Assembly: GCF_002102265.1 (NCBI RefSeq)
Contig: NZ_LQPG01000008.1
Span: forward strand, 1-64,000
Direction of reading: 5' to 3'
Length of the DNA: 64,000 bases
DNA from: Mycolicibacter longobardus
Lineage (GTDB): Bacteria; Actinomycetota; Actinomycetes; Mycobacteriales; Mycobacteriaceae
Shown here: positions 24,966 through 32,427 of the stretch, in pieces
How positions within the stretch are numbered: position 1 is the stretch's first letter
Layout: every line of letters starts with the position of its first letter
Made by a program: the position numbers and the translations under genes
Notes under the pieces: generated by a model
Databases searched by the model: none
Told to the model about the DNA's origin: nothing
The model's input: the letters and a program-made list of their open reading frames with translations, nothing else

Positions 24966-25340
24966 ATGCCCGCCACGGTCACGTCCCCAACCGATCGCGA
25001 TGACTCGGGCAGTCTTGCGGCGTGCTGCAGCCCGATCATTGACGGCGTGCTGGACGCGGTGGCCGCCGAGCGACTGGCTGGCGTGCTTAAGGCGCTGGCC
25101 GAGCCGACCCGGCTGCGGCTGGTGTCGCTGATTGCGGGCCATGAGGGCGCCCAGGCGTGTGTGTGCGACCTGACCACCCCGGTGGGGCTATCCCAGCCGA
25201 CCGTATCGCACCACCTCAAAATCCTGGTCGAGGCCGGCCTGCTGGAACGCACTCAGCGCGGCAAATGGGCCTACTACCGGTTAGTGCCCGCCACCCTGGA
25301 TGTGCTCGGCGGGGTGTTCGCCCGCGCCAGCCACCGGTGA
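24966..25340 (+). CDS. arsR: ArsR-family arsenic-responsive repressor
   Basis: This 124-residue protein has a winged HTH with the As(III) site in the recognition-helix region (ACVCDLTTPVGLSQPTVSHHL, the CxC of ArsR) and an extra CC pair near the N-terminus (AACCSP). It represses the divergent arsM-acr3-arsC operon until As(III) binds. ATG 24966 is favoured because the -10 box is only 6 nt upstream; a longer frame would start before the promoter. Confidence 0.9.
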   Translation: MPATVTSPTDRDDSGSLAACCSPIIDGVLDAVAAERLAGVLKALAEPTRLRLVSLIAGHEGAQACVCDLTTPVGLSQPTVSHHLKILVEAGLLERTQRGKWAYYRLVPATLDVLGGVFARASHR

Positions 25341-25403
25341 CACGCATCCACTTCGCGGCTGAATGTGCGCGGTTAGTCGACGGTTAGTCGGGGCTAAACA
25401 GGG

Positions 25404-27770
25404 CTAAACACGCTTTGTCTTGGCGACTTGCATGCTGGCGCTAACTTCAGTCGCCCTGCGGCCGTCGGGTGTCTTGTGTTGCCCCGAGAGGGGTTTGAGG
25501 CGCCCGGCGCGCATACCGTTGGCGATGACGACCACTTCGGCAAGTTCGTGGACCAACACGACGGTAGCCAGGCCGAGGGTTCCGAACACCGCCAGCGGCA
25601 TCAGCACTGTGATGATTGTCAGCGATAGCCCGACGTTTTGCAGCATGATCTGCCGGGAGCGTCGGGCGTGGTCTAGTGCTTGGGGCAGGTGACGCAGGTC
25701 TTGGCCCATCAGGGCGACGTCGGCGGTTTCGATCGCGACGTCGGTTCCCATGGCACCCATTGCGATTCCGAGGTCGGCGGCGGCTAGGGCAGGTGCATCG
25801 TTGACGCCGTCGCCGACCATCGCGGTGGGCCGCTGGGCGCGCAGTTGTGCAATCAGGGCAGCCTTGTCTTCGGGGCGCAGTTCGGCATAAATGTGCTGGA
25901 TTCCAGCTTGGGTGGCCAGCGCCGCAGCGGTGGCAGGGTTGTCGCCGGTGAGCATCGCGACCTGGTAGCCGCGGTCGCGCAGTCCGGTGATGACCCCGGT
26001 GGCTTCTGGACGTAATTCGTCGCGGACGGCGATGGCACCGAGCAGCTGTCCACCGCGTTCGACGAGAACCGCTGTGGCCCCGGCTTGTTGCATGTGCGTC
26101 ACGTGATCGGCAAGGTTGGCGGGGTCGATCCAGCCAGGCCGTCCCAGTCGGATGGCTTGCCCCTCGAGGTGGCCGGTCAGCCCAGCCCCAGGAACGGCAT
26201 GCACGTCACTCGCGGCGGCCACCGGCGCTTGGGCAGCGGCGAGCACGGCCGCGGCCAGGGGGTGTTCACTGCGGGCCTCGAGCGCGGCCGCCACCGCCAG
26301 CACCTCCTCGCGGGTGGCGGCACTGGTGGTGGCGACGTCGATGACGACCGGCCGGTTGGCGGTCAACGTTCCGGTTTTGTCCAGGGCGACGGTGCCGATG
26401 GCGCCCAGGGCCTCCAGCGCGGCGCCGCCCTTGATGAGTACGCCGAGTTTGGAAGCGGCGCCGATGCTCGCTACGACGGTGACGGGTACCGCGATGGCGA
26501 GCGCGCATGGGGAGGCTGCGACCAGCACCACCAGTGCGCGTTCGATCCAGACCACCGGGCTACCGAAGACGCTGCCGGCCCCGGCGATCAGCGCCCCGGT
26601 CATGATGATGCCGGGCACCAGCGGCCGCGCGATGCGGTCGGCCAGGCGTTGGCTGGCGCCTTTGCGGGCTTGTTCGGCTTCCACGATGTGCACGATTCGC
26701 GCCAGCGAGTTGTCCTCAACGGTGGCGGTGACCTGAACCTGCAGCACTCCGGACCCGTTGATCGACCCGGCGAACACCTCATCACCGATTCCGGCCTCTA
26801 CCGGCACCGATTCGCCGGTGATCGCCGAGATGTCTAGGGCGGTGTGCCCGGCACGAATAATGCCGTCGGTGGCCAGGCGTTCCCCGGCTTTGACAATCAT
26901 CTGATCGCCGACGCGCAGTTCGGTTGTGGCGATCTCGGTTTCGACACCGTCGCGCAGTACGGTGGCCTGGTCCGGCACCAGCGCCAGCAGGGCGCGCAGG
27001 CCGCGACGGGTGCGGGCCACCGCGTATTCCTCCAGGCCCTCGCTAACCGAGAACAAAAACGCCAGCATGGCGGCCTCACCGACCTGACCGAGTCCGACCG
27101 CGCCGAGCGCGGCGGTGGTCATCAACGTGCCGACACCGAGGCGGCCCTCGGCCAGTCGCTTAGCGGTTGAAGGCACAAACGTCGAAGCACCCACCGCGAG
27201 CGCCACGACTTTCAATCCCAGTGCCACCGGCCCGAATGGAGTCAGCCACGCCGTCACCAGTGAGGCGCCCAGCATCACCCCGGAGAACGCGGCTCGCCGC
27301 AGCTTGGCGACGCCCCACAGCCGCTGCGACCCGGGCTGGCCGGTGTCGTGGTCACAGCAGCCGCCGCTTCCTTCCCCTGACCGTTGGGAAACCATGTCAG
27401 CGTGCCCACCTGATCGCGTCCGCGAGCTCCAGTCGAGAATTCGCTGCACCAGACCGGGGTTGCGCCCATCGACCGAGTGCGGTGCCCGCGGGGGCACCGA
27501 CTTCGCAGGGATGTGCTCGGCGTCGGCGATCGCCGACAAGATGGCCGCGGTGTCGCAGCGCTCGGGCGAATACCAGACCACCACGGACGCCGTGCGGGGG
27601 TAGGCGTGGACGGTATCCACACCGGCCACCTTGGCGACCGTGTCCTCGATCGCGACAGCTCGCATCGCGTCGAAGTGAAACCAGGGCGCATGCACACGTA
27701 TCCGTCCGGCGCCCGCGGACACTACGCTCAGTGCGGGCCCGGTATCGGTGGACGCTCCAGTAGTCTGCAC
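25404..27770 (-). CDS. ctpG: CtpG-type P1B metal efflux ATPase (Cd/Pb class)
   Basis: This 788-residue protein is very close to mycobacterial CtpG. It has an N-terminal HMA-like domain lacking CxxC (VDTVHAYPRTASVVVWYS), a soft-metal patch GGCCDHD at about residue 145, actuator [11 protein letters not shown], the membrane motif ASPCALAIAVP (SPC not CPC), FDKTGT-equivalent LDKTGTLTANRP, SEHPLAAA, and [19 protein letters not shown] 27770 is chosen because AGGAAGG lies 6 nt upstream. With CmtR as operon repressor, Cd(II)/Pb(II) are the likely substrates. It is the parent-like copy of the truncated ctpG at 16.5-17.7 kb. Confidence 0.9.
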   Translation of the reverse strand: MQTTGASTDTGPALSVVSAGAGRIRVHAPWFHFDAMRAVAIEDTVAKVAGVDTVHAYPRTASVVVWYSPERCDTAAILSAIADAEHIPAKSVPPRAPHSVDGRNPGLVQRILDWSSRTRSGGHADMVSQRSGEGSGGCCDHDTGQPGSQRLWGVAKLRRAAFSGVMLGASLVTAWLTPFGPVALGLKVVALAVGASTFVPSTAKRLAEGRLGVGTLMTTAALGAVGLGQVGEAAMLAFLFSVSEGLEEYAVARTRRGLRALLALVPDQATVLRDGVETEIATTELRVGDQMIVKAGERLATDGIIRAGHTALDISAITGESVPVEAGIGDEVFAGSINGSGVLQVQVTATVEDNSLARIVHIVEAEQARKGASQRLADRIARPLVPGIIMTGALIAGAGSVFGSPVVWIERALVVLVAASPCALAIAVPVTVVASIGAASKLGVLIKGGAALEALGAIGTVALDKTGTLTANRPVVIDVATTSAATREEVLAVAAALEARSEHPLAAAVLAAAQAPVAAASDVHAVPGAGLTGHLEGQAIRLGRPGWIDPANLADHVTHMQQAGATAVLVERGGQLLGAIAVRDELRPEATGVITGLRDRGYQVAMLTGDNPATAAALATQAGIQHIYAELRPEDKAALIAQLRAQRPTAMVGDGVNDAPALAAADLGIAMGAMGTDVAIETADVALMGQDLRHLPQALDHARRSRQIMLQNVGLSLTIITVLMPLAVFGTLGLATVVLVHELAEVVVIANGMRAGRLKPLSGQHKTPDGRRATEVSASMQVAKTKRV
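25478..25497. repeat. 20-bp exact match to the methyltransferase 3' end
   Basis: The 20-mer gttgccccgagaggggtttg inside ctpG (encoding KPLSGQ on the minus strand) recurs exactly at 12575-12594 in the same orientation and reading frame at the end of the methyltransferase gene. It contains a CCCC-GAGA-GGGG hairpin. In ctpG the reading is normal for the family, so the methyltransferase copy is the likely recipient. Confidence 0.7.
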
Positions 27771-27864
27771 GATCAACCTTCCTCGTGGATACGGGCGAAC
27801 CGATTTTCGCCACAATCGGCCGTGGACTTACCCCGCCGCCGAGAAACCGGCGACGGCTCGTCAC

Positions 27865-28149
27865 TCAGCAGCAGTCGTCATCGTCGGTCTTGGCGCCAAC
27901 CGGCGCAGCGGCATCCTCGCCGATGCGTTCGCGGGCCTCGGCGACCACGTCGGCGACTTTCAGCCGGGCCGACTCTGCTGCCACTTCTGCGCGTCGGGTT
28001 CCGCGCAGACCCCACTCGGTTGCGGTGACCGCGGCTCGGTGCACCGGAGCGGTTCCCACGGCCTTGCGCAGTATTTCGTAGGCGCTCACCCCGACCAGCC
28101 CGGTGAATACCGTCCCGGCCGCTCTAGCCATGAGTCCATGTGAAGCCAC
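27865..28149 (-). CDS. pacL2: PacL2-type (DUF1490) partner of CtpG
   Basis: This 94-residue protein has an N-terminal hydrophobic part (GLMARAAGTVFTGLVGVSAYE), then ATEWGLRGTRRAEVAAESARL and the linker EARERIGEDAAAPVG. It ends in KTDDDDCC, a tail suited to soft metals and different from the His/Asp tail of PacL1. GTG 28149 aligns with the PacL1 start and has AGAAGGGG upstream. It is the middle gene of cmtR-pacL2-ctpG and is predicted to assemble with CtpG in the membrane. Confidence 0.88.
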   Translation of the reverse strand: MASHGLMARAAGTVFTGLVGVSAYEILRKAVGTAPVHRAAVTATEWGLRGTRRAEVAAESARLKVADVVAEARERIGEDAAAPVGAKTDDDDCC

Positions 28150-28223
28150 TGCTAACCCCTTCTGTTCGTTCATCTCACTGCGATTGAGCTACTGCGATCG
28201 TCGAGTTACCCGAGCAATCTCGG

Positions 28224-28580
28224 TCATCGACCAACGGGTAGCTCGGCTGCTGCCGACATGACGTGCTCGTCGGCACAGGGTTGGTCGGTATCCACCGCGA
28301 GAACAACCTGGACCAATTCGCCCAAGGCCCGGGCGAGGTGGCTGTCGGCCAGCGCATAGCGAACCTGCCGACCCTCATAGGTGGCGATGACCAGCCCACA
28401 GCCCCGCAAACACGACAGGTGATTGGACACATTCGACCGCGTCAACTCCAGGTGTGCAGCCAGCTGGCCCGGATAGCACACCCCGTCTAGTAGGGCCACC
28501 AGAATCCGGCACCGTGTCGGGTCCGCCAGCGCCCGGCCCAGCCGGGCCAGCGCCGATTCCCGCCTCTCACACGTCAGCAT
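28224..28580 (-). CDS. cmtR: CmtR, Cd(II)/Pb(II)-sensing ArsR-family repressor
   Basis: This 118-residue protein has the length of M. tuberculosis CmtR and the same ligand set: C57 and C61 in SCLRGC of the recognition helix and C102 near the C-terminus. The HTH reads GQLAAHLELTRSNVSNHLSCL. It represses its own operon and releases DNA on Cd/Pb binding. ATG 28580 is chosen over a longer frame because that frame would include the operator and promoter. The operator lies against the start codon. Confidence 0.95.
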   Translation of the reverse strand: MLTCERRESALARLGRALADPTRCRILVALLDGVCYPGQLAAHLELTRSNVSNHLSCLRGCGLVIATYEGRQVRYALADSHLARALGELVQVVLAVDTDQPCADEHVMSAAAELPVGR

Positions 28581-28595
28581 GTACCAAACAGTACA
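28580..28595. promoter_or_regulatory. CmtR operator overlapping the promoter
   Basis: TGTAC-CAAACA-GTACA is a dyad with 5-bp arms immediately upstream of the cmtR ATG. On the minus strand it overlaps a TACTGT -10 box and the likely start point. This position fits repression by blocking polymerase. Confidence 0.6.
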
Positions 28596-28628
28596 GTAGA
28601 TGCTGATATAACAGCAAGGGCTGAATTG
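28583..28628. repeat. cmtR promoter region, copy 1 of a duplicated 46-bp segment
   Basis: This segment matches 30661-30706 at 35 of 46 positions in the same orientation, including AGTACAGT and GCTGATATAA. It carries the promoter and half of the operator of cmtR. Confidence 0.75.
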
Positions 28629-28694
28629 TGTGGTACCGGTTCGCAAGCCCGCCGTCAGCCATGACATCACTCAGCTGGCCCGTCCCTGGAACGC

Positions 28695-29552
28695 TTATCG
28701 GCTGGTCGTGGGGTCCGCGCGATTTGCGTTGTGTGCGCGGCGTACGGCGCTGAGCTGTTGATCGTGGATCCACTGCTCGATGGGTCGGGTGTGGTCACGG
28801 CGCTGGGGAAACCGGCGTCCGATGCTGACGTAGACCGCGTCGACTACGCGAGTTCGCGCGGGTGTTGCTGCCACGCTGTTCCAGATCCGGACGCGAGCAT
28901 CGGCCAGGATGGCGGCCAAGGCGATCAGGTCGGGGTAGGCGGCGATATGCGTGTCAACGTCGTCGGGCGGCAACTCCGAGGGGCTTGTGCTGCGTGCCCA
29001 CCAGCGGCGGATCCGCGCGGCATCCTTGACTGCGAACCGTGCGGTGCCGTTGTGACGGCGATGCAATCGGGCATGGTGCTGCGCGGCGGCCAGGACGAGG
29101 GGTGTGCAGTGCAGGTCGCGTTGATCTTCGAGGGTGTAGGTGCCCGGGCCGATCCATCGGCGGTGGCGGCGGCAGACGGTGGCGTAGTCGGGTAACCAGC
29201 AGTAGACAGGCTCGTAGACACCGCGGCGTGCCATGCAGAGCCGGCAGGCGGGCCGCGCGTGGCGGCGTTGGCGGGTGGGGTCGCGGTCGCGGTTGGCCAG
29301 CCCGATGAGCCGGGCTTGAAGGGAGGCCACAGGCTGGCTGCTGACGGTTGCCAACCAGTCCGGCCGGGGACGGCAGATCGCAGGGCCGTCGGCCAGGTAG
29401 CGCCGCAGCTGCCGGGGTTCCAGGTGGTTAGCGTGCGCGAGGCGATCAAGATAGGACTGCACGGTTTCTGCGCGAAACGGTGTGACGGTTCGCGGTAACG
29501 GCGCCGTAGGCCCGATAGGCCACACCGGCCGGATCGACGCCTCAGCTCGCAT
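28695..29552 (-). CDS. tniQ: TniQ family transposition target-selection protein
   Basis: This 285-residue protein opens with the TniQ signature (PLPRTVTPFRAETVQSYLDRL) and has zinc-finger cysteines/histidines (ARPACRLCMARRG, then YATVCRRHRRWI). TniQ/TnsD proteins select targets for Tn402/Tn7-type elements together with an AAA ATPase and a DDE transposase. Its start overlaps the end of tniB by 11 bp. No resolvase gene or res site follows, unlike Tn402. It lies between the metal cargo on the left and tniB on the right. Confidence 0.85.
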   Translation of the reverse strand: MRAEASIRPVWPIGPTAPLPRTVTPFRAETVQSYLDRLAHANHLEPRQLRRYLADGPAICRPRPDWLATVSSQPVASLQARLIGLANRDRDPTRQRRHARPACRLCMARRGVYEPVYCWLPDYATVCRRHRRWIGPGTYTLEDQRDLHCTPLVLAAAQHHARLHRRHNGTARFAVKDAARIRRWWARSTSPSELPPDDVDTHIAAYPDLIALAAILADARVRIWNSVAATPARTRVVDAVYVSIGRRFPQRRDHTRPIEQWIHDQQLSAVRRAHNANRADPTTSR

Positions 29553-30567
29553 GGCGTTGCGCCGATGTTTGGGCCGCGTAGTCGATGAGCACGGTGTCCA
29601 TCAGATCTCGGGTGCCGCTCTCGGTTTCGTCGAGCATGCTGCGGATCGCCGCCGAGCGGATCAGGTGCGCCAGGCTTCCGATCATGCCGCCGGTGCGTTG
29701 ATGCAGGTACTTGGCCTCGGCGACCAGCGTTCCGGCGTTGTGGCAGTGCAACCGCAGCGTGCCTTCCATCGCGGCCACCAACGACTTCCATTCCCCGGCA
29801 TACGGGAACGGGCTGGTGTTGATCACCCCGCAACGCCCGGCCAACTGGCGCCCGCGGGTGCCAGTGAACACCCCGGAGAGCTCCACGTCGATGCCCGCGT
29901 AAACGAAGGTGGCAGGTAGGTGTTCGGTGAAGTACTTCAGGTGATCGGACAGTTCCTCGCCGGCGCGGGTATCGAGGTTGAGGTTGTGGATCTCGTCGAC
30001 GATCACGATGTCGGTGCGGGCGTCGATGAGGACCTGGCAGACGGCGTCGGCGATGTCGGTGACATTCATCCGCGGTTGCATCGGCGGAAGGCCCAGAAAT
30101 CGGGCGAACTCCATCGCGAGTTTGCGCGGCGAGCCTTTCGGCGGCGCGGTCACGTAGACGACCGGGATCCGGGACTTGTCGGCGAATCGTGTCCGGATCC
30201 GCAGTTCGTGAAACCGGCCGAGCTGTTTGACCGCGGTGGTCTTCCCGGTCGCGGCCGCCCCGGAAATGATCAGCCCGCGCCGGGCGCCGATCTCGCGTTG
30301 GTTGAGCAGGGTCAACAGCCGGCCTTCGTTGGTGATGCGCTGGATCGCCGACGTGGTGACCACAACCAGTTCACTGTGGTGCGCTACACGGGCTTCGTTG
30401 TAGCTGGTCCGCTCGGTCTCCGACAGGGCGCTCCACTGCGCATCGGGCAGCAGGGTGAACTCGGGCGGGTCTGCATCAACGAAACGGCGCCAACCCTCCA
30501 GCGTGGTGGTGGGTTGGCGCCGGTCCTCGAGTTGGCTCACCGGCGCAAACGTGTTCACAGCCGCCAC
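29542..30567 (-). CDS. tniB: TniB-like AAA ATPase of a tni transposon
   Basis: This 341-residue protein has Walker A GAAATGKTT, Walker B IVIVDEIHNL and an Arg-rich C-terminal lid (GMIGSLAHLIRSAAIRSM). It matches the TniB/TnsC regulators that recruit transposase to the target. GTG 30567 lies inside the last codons of the tniA remnant (ATCGTGGCGGCTGTGA), the normal tniA-tniB coupling. The gene looks intact, but its transposase is not. Confidence 0.87.
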   Translation of the reverse strand: MAAVNTFAPVSQLEDRRQPTTTLEGWRRFVDADPPEFTLLPDAQWSALSETERTSYNEARVAHHSELVVVTTSAIQRITNEGRLLTLLNQREIGARRGLIISGAAATGKTTAVKQLGRFHELRIRTRFADKSRIPVVYVTAPPKGSPRKLAMEFARFLGLPPMQPRMNVTDIADAVCQVLIDARTDIVIVDEIHNLNLDTRAGEELSDHLKYFTEHLPATFVYAGIDVELSGVFTGTRGRQLAGRCGVINTSPFPYAGEWKSLVAAMEGTLRLHCHNAGTLVAEAKYLHQRTGGMIGSLAHLIRSAAIRSMLDETESGTRDLMDTVLIDYAAQTSAQRHAS

Positions 30568-30672
30568 GATTCAGCCTCCTTGCGTGCATCGAACACCGGA
30601 AGTGGAATGACCTGCGCGATCTCGATGTCCTCGCCGTCCTCCCCGCTGCCTGGTGGCTGGACCAAATAGTAC
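30555..30672 (-). pseudogene. C-terminal remnant of tniA (DDE transposase)
   Basis: Only the end of the gene remains, with a reading frame ending EIAQVIPLPVFDARKEAESWRL, the typical TniA tail. It is overlapped by the tniB start. Upstream, the frame runs into a cmtR-type promoter sequence and a stop, so about 95% of the transposase is missing. The junction at about 30655-30661 is abrupt, implying recombination. The tni module is therefore not autonomous. Confidence 0.8.
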
Positions 30673-30706
30673 AGTCAACGCTGATATAATGGCAGGAGTT
30701 GAATCA
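30661..30706. repeat. Duplicated cmtR-type promoter, copy 2
   Basis: 35 of 46 bases match the cmtR promoter region, with AGTACAGT and GCTGATATAA conserved. On the minus strand it would fire leftwards into the tniA remnant and tniBQ. The left operator half is altered (GGACC instead of GTACC), and its own coding sequence is gone. Confidence 0.7.
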
Positions 30707-30876
30707 CCCTCCGATGCTCACGAGCCCGGATTCTGGCCGCCTACGGCGGCGTCTTCGTTGCCGGTTCGCCGGCCTGGGGCCGTGCTCCTCGATGGGTTGC
30801 GGCCCGGCCACTGGGATGTGATTGGCGCCCTGTCTGCCTGGTCGGCGTTGCCGTGATCGTGTATGCGATGCGGCCA

Positions 30877-31140
30877 CTAACTTTCGGCCGCAACCGCCCG
30901 TCGTAGCGCGGCAAATATCAACTCGCGGGTGGGCAGGTCCAACCGACAGAAATCCCCTGTCGGCGGCTGATCGGGACACATCACATCGGTCCCGTCGATC
31001 AGCACCGACGGTGACGGAAACGGGCCGACGCGCTCAACGATCGCCGTATCGATCCCGAGTACGGCCAGACAGTCGACCAGCAATTCATGGGCCGCTGCCG
31101 CATTTGGGCAGTCTGAGCTGCTCAGAATCTCAACACGCAT
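30877..31140 (-). CDS. Small thioredoxin-like protein, metal-resistance type
   Basis: This 87-residue protein has a thioredoxin-like beginning, [21 protein letters not shown], with a lone CPN motif at the active-site position. It also has [15 protein letters not shown] and a CRLDLPTRE segment. Similar short proteins occur near mercury or arsenic genes in actinobacteria, but I cannot name the family firmly. ATG 31140 has GGAGGG 7 nt upstream. Two further Cys could allow metal or thiol chemistry. It lies beside the IS3 remnant and tni module. Confidence 0.6.
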   Translation of the reverse strand: MRVEILSSSDCPNAAAAHELLVDCLAVLGIDTAIVERVGPFPSPSVLIDGTDVMCPDQPPTGDFCRLDLPTRELIFAALRRAVAAES

Positions 31141-31189
31141 TCCACGGCCCTCCAACATCCTCGGCAGCGGCACCTCACGTGAGTCACTT

Positions 31190-31500
31190 TCCGCGACCCG
31201 CTGACAGTTGTAGCCCGGGCTCGACACGCCGGGTAGCTCGGCCGTCGCGGGTACGTCGTGGCAGGCGCAGTCCGCGGCGGCGAGCTCGAGGCGGCTCGCC
31301 TTCGATCCCGCGGCCGCAAAGTGCGCCGAGACCTCTTCCAAAAAAGGCGATTTCCCTTTCCTGCCGGGCAACGGTCGCCTGCGGCCGCACCAATTCCGCG
31401 CGCTCCTGCACCGAACGCTGCTGTCCACGACCGGAATCAGTCCGTTGAGCGTCGACAGCCCCGCCGACACCGCCTGAACCGGACTCCGGGCCGAATGGTC
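31190..31500 (-). pseudogene. Decayed IS3-family OrfA/OrfB remnant
   Basis: Across two shifted frames the minus strand reads SVQERAELVRPQATVARQ, then EVSAHFAAAGSKASRLEL and CHDVPATAELPGVS. This parallels the OrfA coiled coil and OrfB start of the IS3 remnant at 17.8-18.3 kb. The frameshift near 31345 sits at a run of six A/T. No catalytic region is present. It is a second dead copy of the same element type. Confidence 0.7.
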
Positions 31501-31792
31501 GCAAACTGCCCAGAACACAACGGACCACGCGTTCCCAAATCGACGCGATCACGTTTCCACGGCTTCGCGCCTACCACTGTCTACCAGGAGCTCGAACTTT
31601 TTAGACACGTCCCCGGGGGCCGGAGACCGGCTGAAATAGGTGTCGAAACCCATAGGGACGATTCATGCTAGACGCCGAGCATCGAATCGGTGGCATCGGG
31701 GCTATCGCGAGCTGGTGTTTGTAGTGCGGGACCGATCGCAGTCTGGGCGGCACGTGGCTTCACAAGAACGCTCCGAGGTCGGCGGGACAACG
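31501..31792. other. Gene-free stretch between IS remnant and the GbsR-like gene
   Basis: I see no supported gene, RNA or strong repeat here. Short frames lack starts and motifs. Confidence 0.5.
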
Positions 31793-32281
31793 TCAATCAG
31801 GGGGCGTACTCTGCGGGCCGGACCCCTGGGCCTGATGGTGCCACCGGTCCAGCAGTACGGGGATCTCGGCCAACAGGAACGTGTAGAAGTTGCGCATCTG
31901 GACTAGGCGCTGCCGTGCCGGGCTGTCATCGCCGGTGGCGGCAATGCCGGTGTCGGCGGCGGCCTGCATCGCTGCAATCGTCTGGTTCTGTCCGGTGAAC
32001 AGGATCGCCCAGGCGTTGTCACGCAGCCGGTAGTGGTCGCGGCGGCTGCCCGGCGCGGCGACCCGCTCGGCCAGCCCCACCGAGGTCAGCATCTTCAGGG
32101 CTCCCGAGATAGCACCCGCGCTGGCGCCCAAGGCATGGCCCAGTTCAGCCATCGTGAGGCTGGGCTGCTCAGTGAACAACAACGTCGCCAACACCCGCGC
32201 GGTCATCCGCTGCAGTCCGTGGCTGGTCAGCACCACGGCCAGCTGCTCGGCCGCATCTTGCAGTCCTGGGGACGTAGTCAC
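31793..32281 (-). CDS. GbsR/MarR-family regulator of the adjacent ABC exporter
   Basis: This 162-residue protein has a winged HTH (LTMAELGHALGASAGAIS, then GALKMLTSVGLAERV and a GSRRDHYRL wing), typical of GbsR/MarR regulators placed beside transport operons. A long C-terminal helical part (MRNFYTFLLAEIPVLLDRWHH) is likely the dimer/ligand region. It diverges from the ABC operon with about 145 bp between. A TAGTACAGTCAGC stretch near 32330 may belong to the control region. Ligand unknown. Confidence 0.8.
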   Translation of the reverse strand: MTTSPGLQDAAEQLAVVLTSHGLQRMTARVLATLLFTEQPSLTMAELGHALGASAGAISGALKMLTSVGLAERVAAPGSRRDHYRLRDNAWAILFTGQNQTIAAMQAAADTGIAATGDDSPARQRLVQMRNFYTFLLAEIPVLLDRWHHQAQGSGPQSTPPD

Positions 32282-32427
32282 GACGAATCCTCCTCACCCC
32301 AAAAGCTCTTCACTGTTTTCTGAAAGTTTAGTACAGTCAGCTTCGGTGTTCCGGGAAGTCTGGTCGGAAATGTTGTAGTCCGCTGTGCGCGTGTACCTGC
32401 GCCGACCCGAGAGGCACCCGCGAACCG

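Noticed and set aside
28630-28694. Resolution (res) site or resolvase gene of a Tn402-type element
   Set aside because: No serine resolvase frame and no array of subsites is visible beside tniQ.
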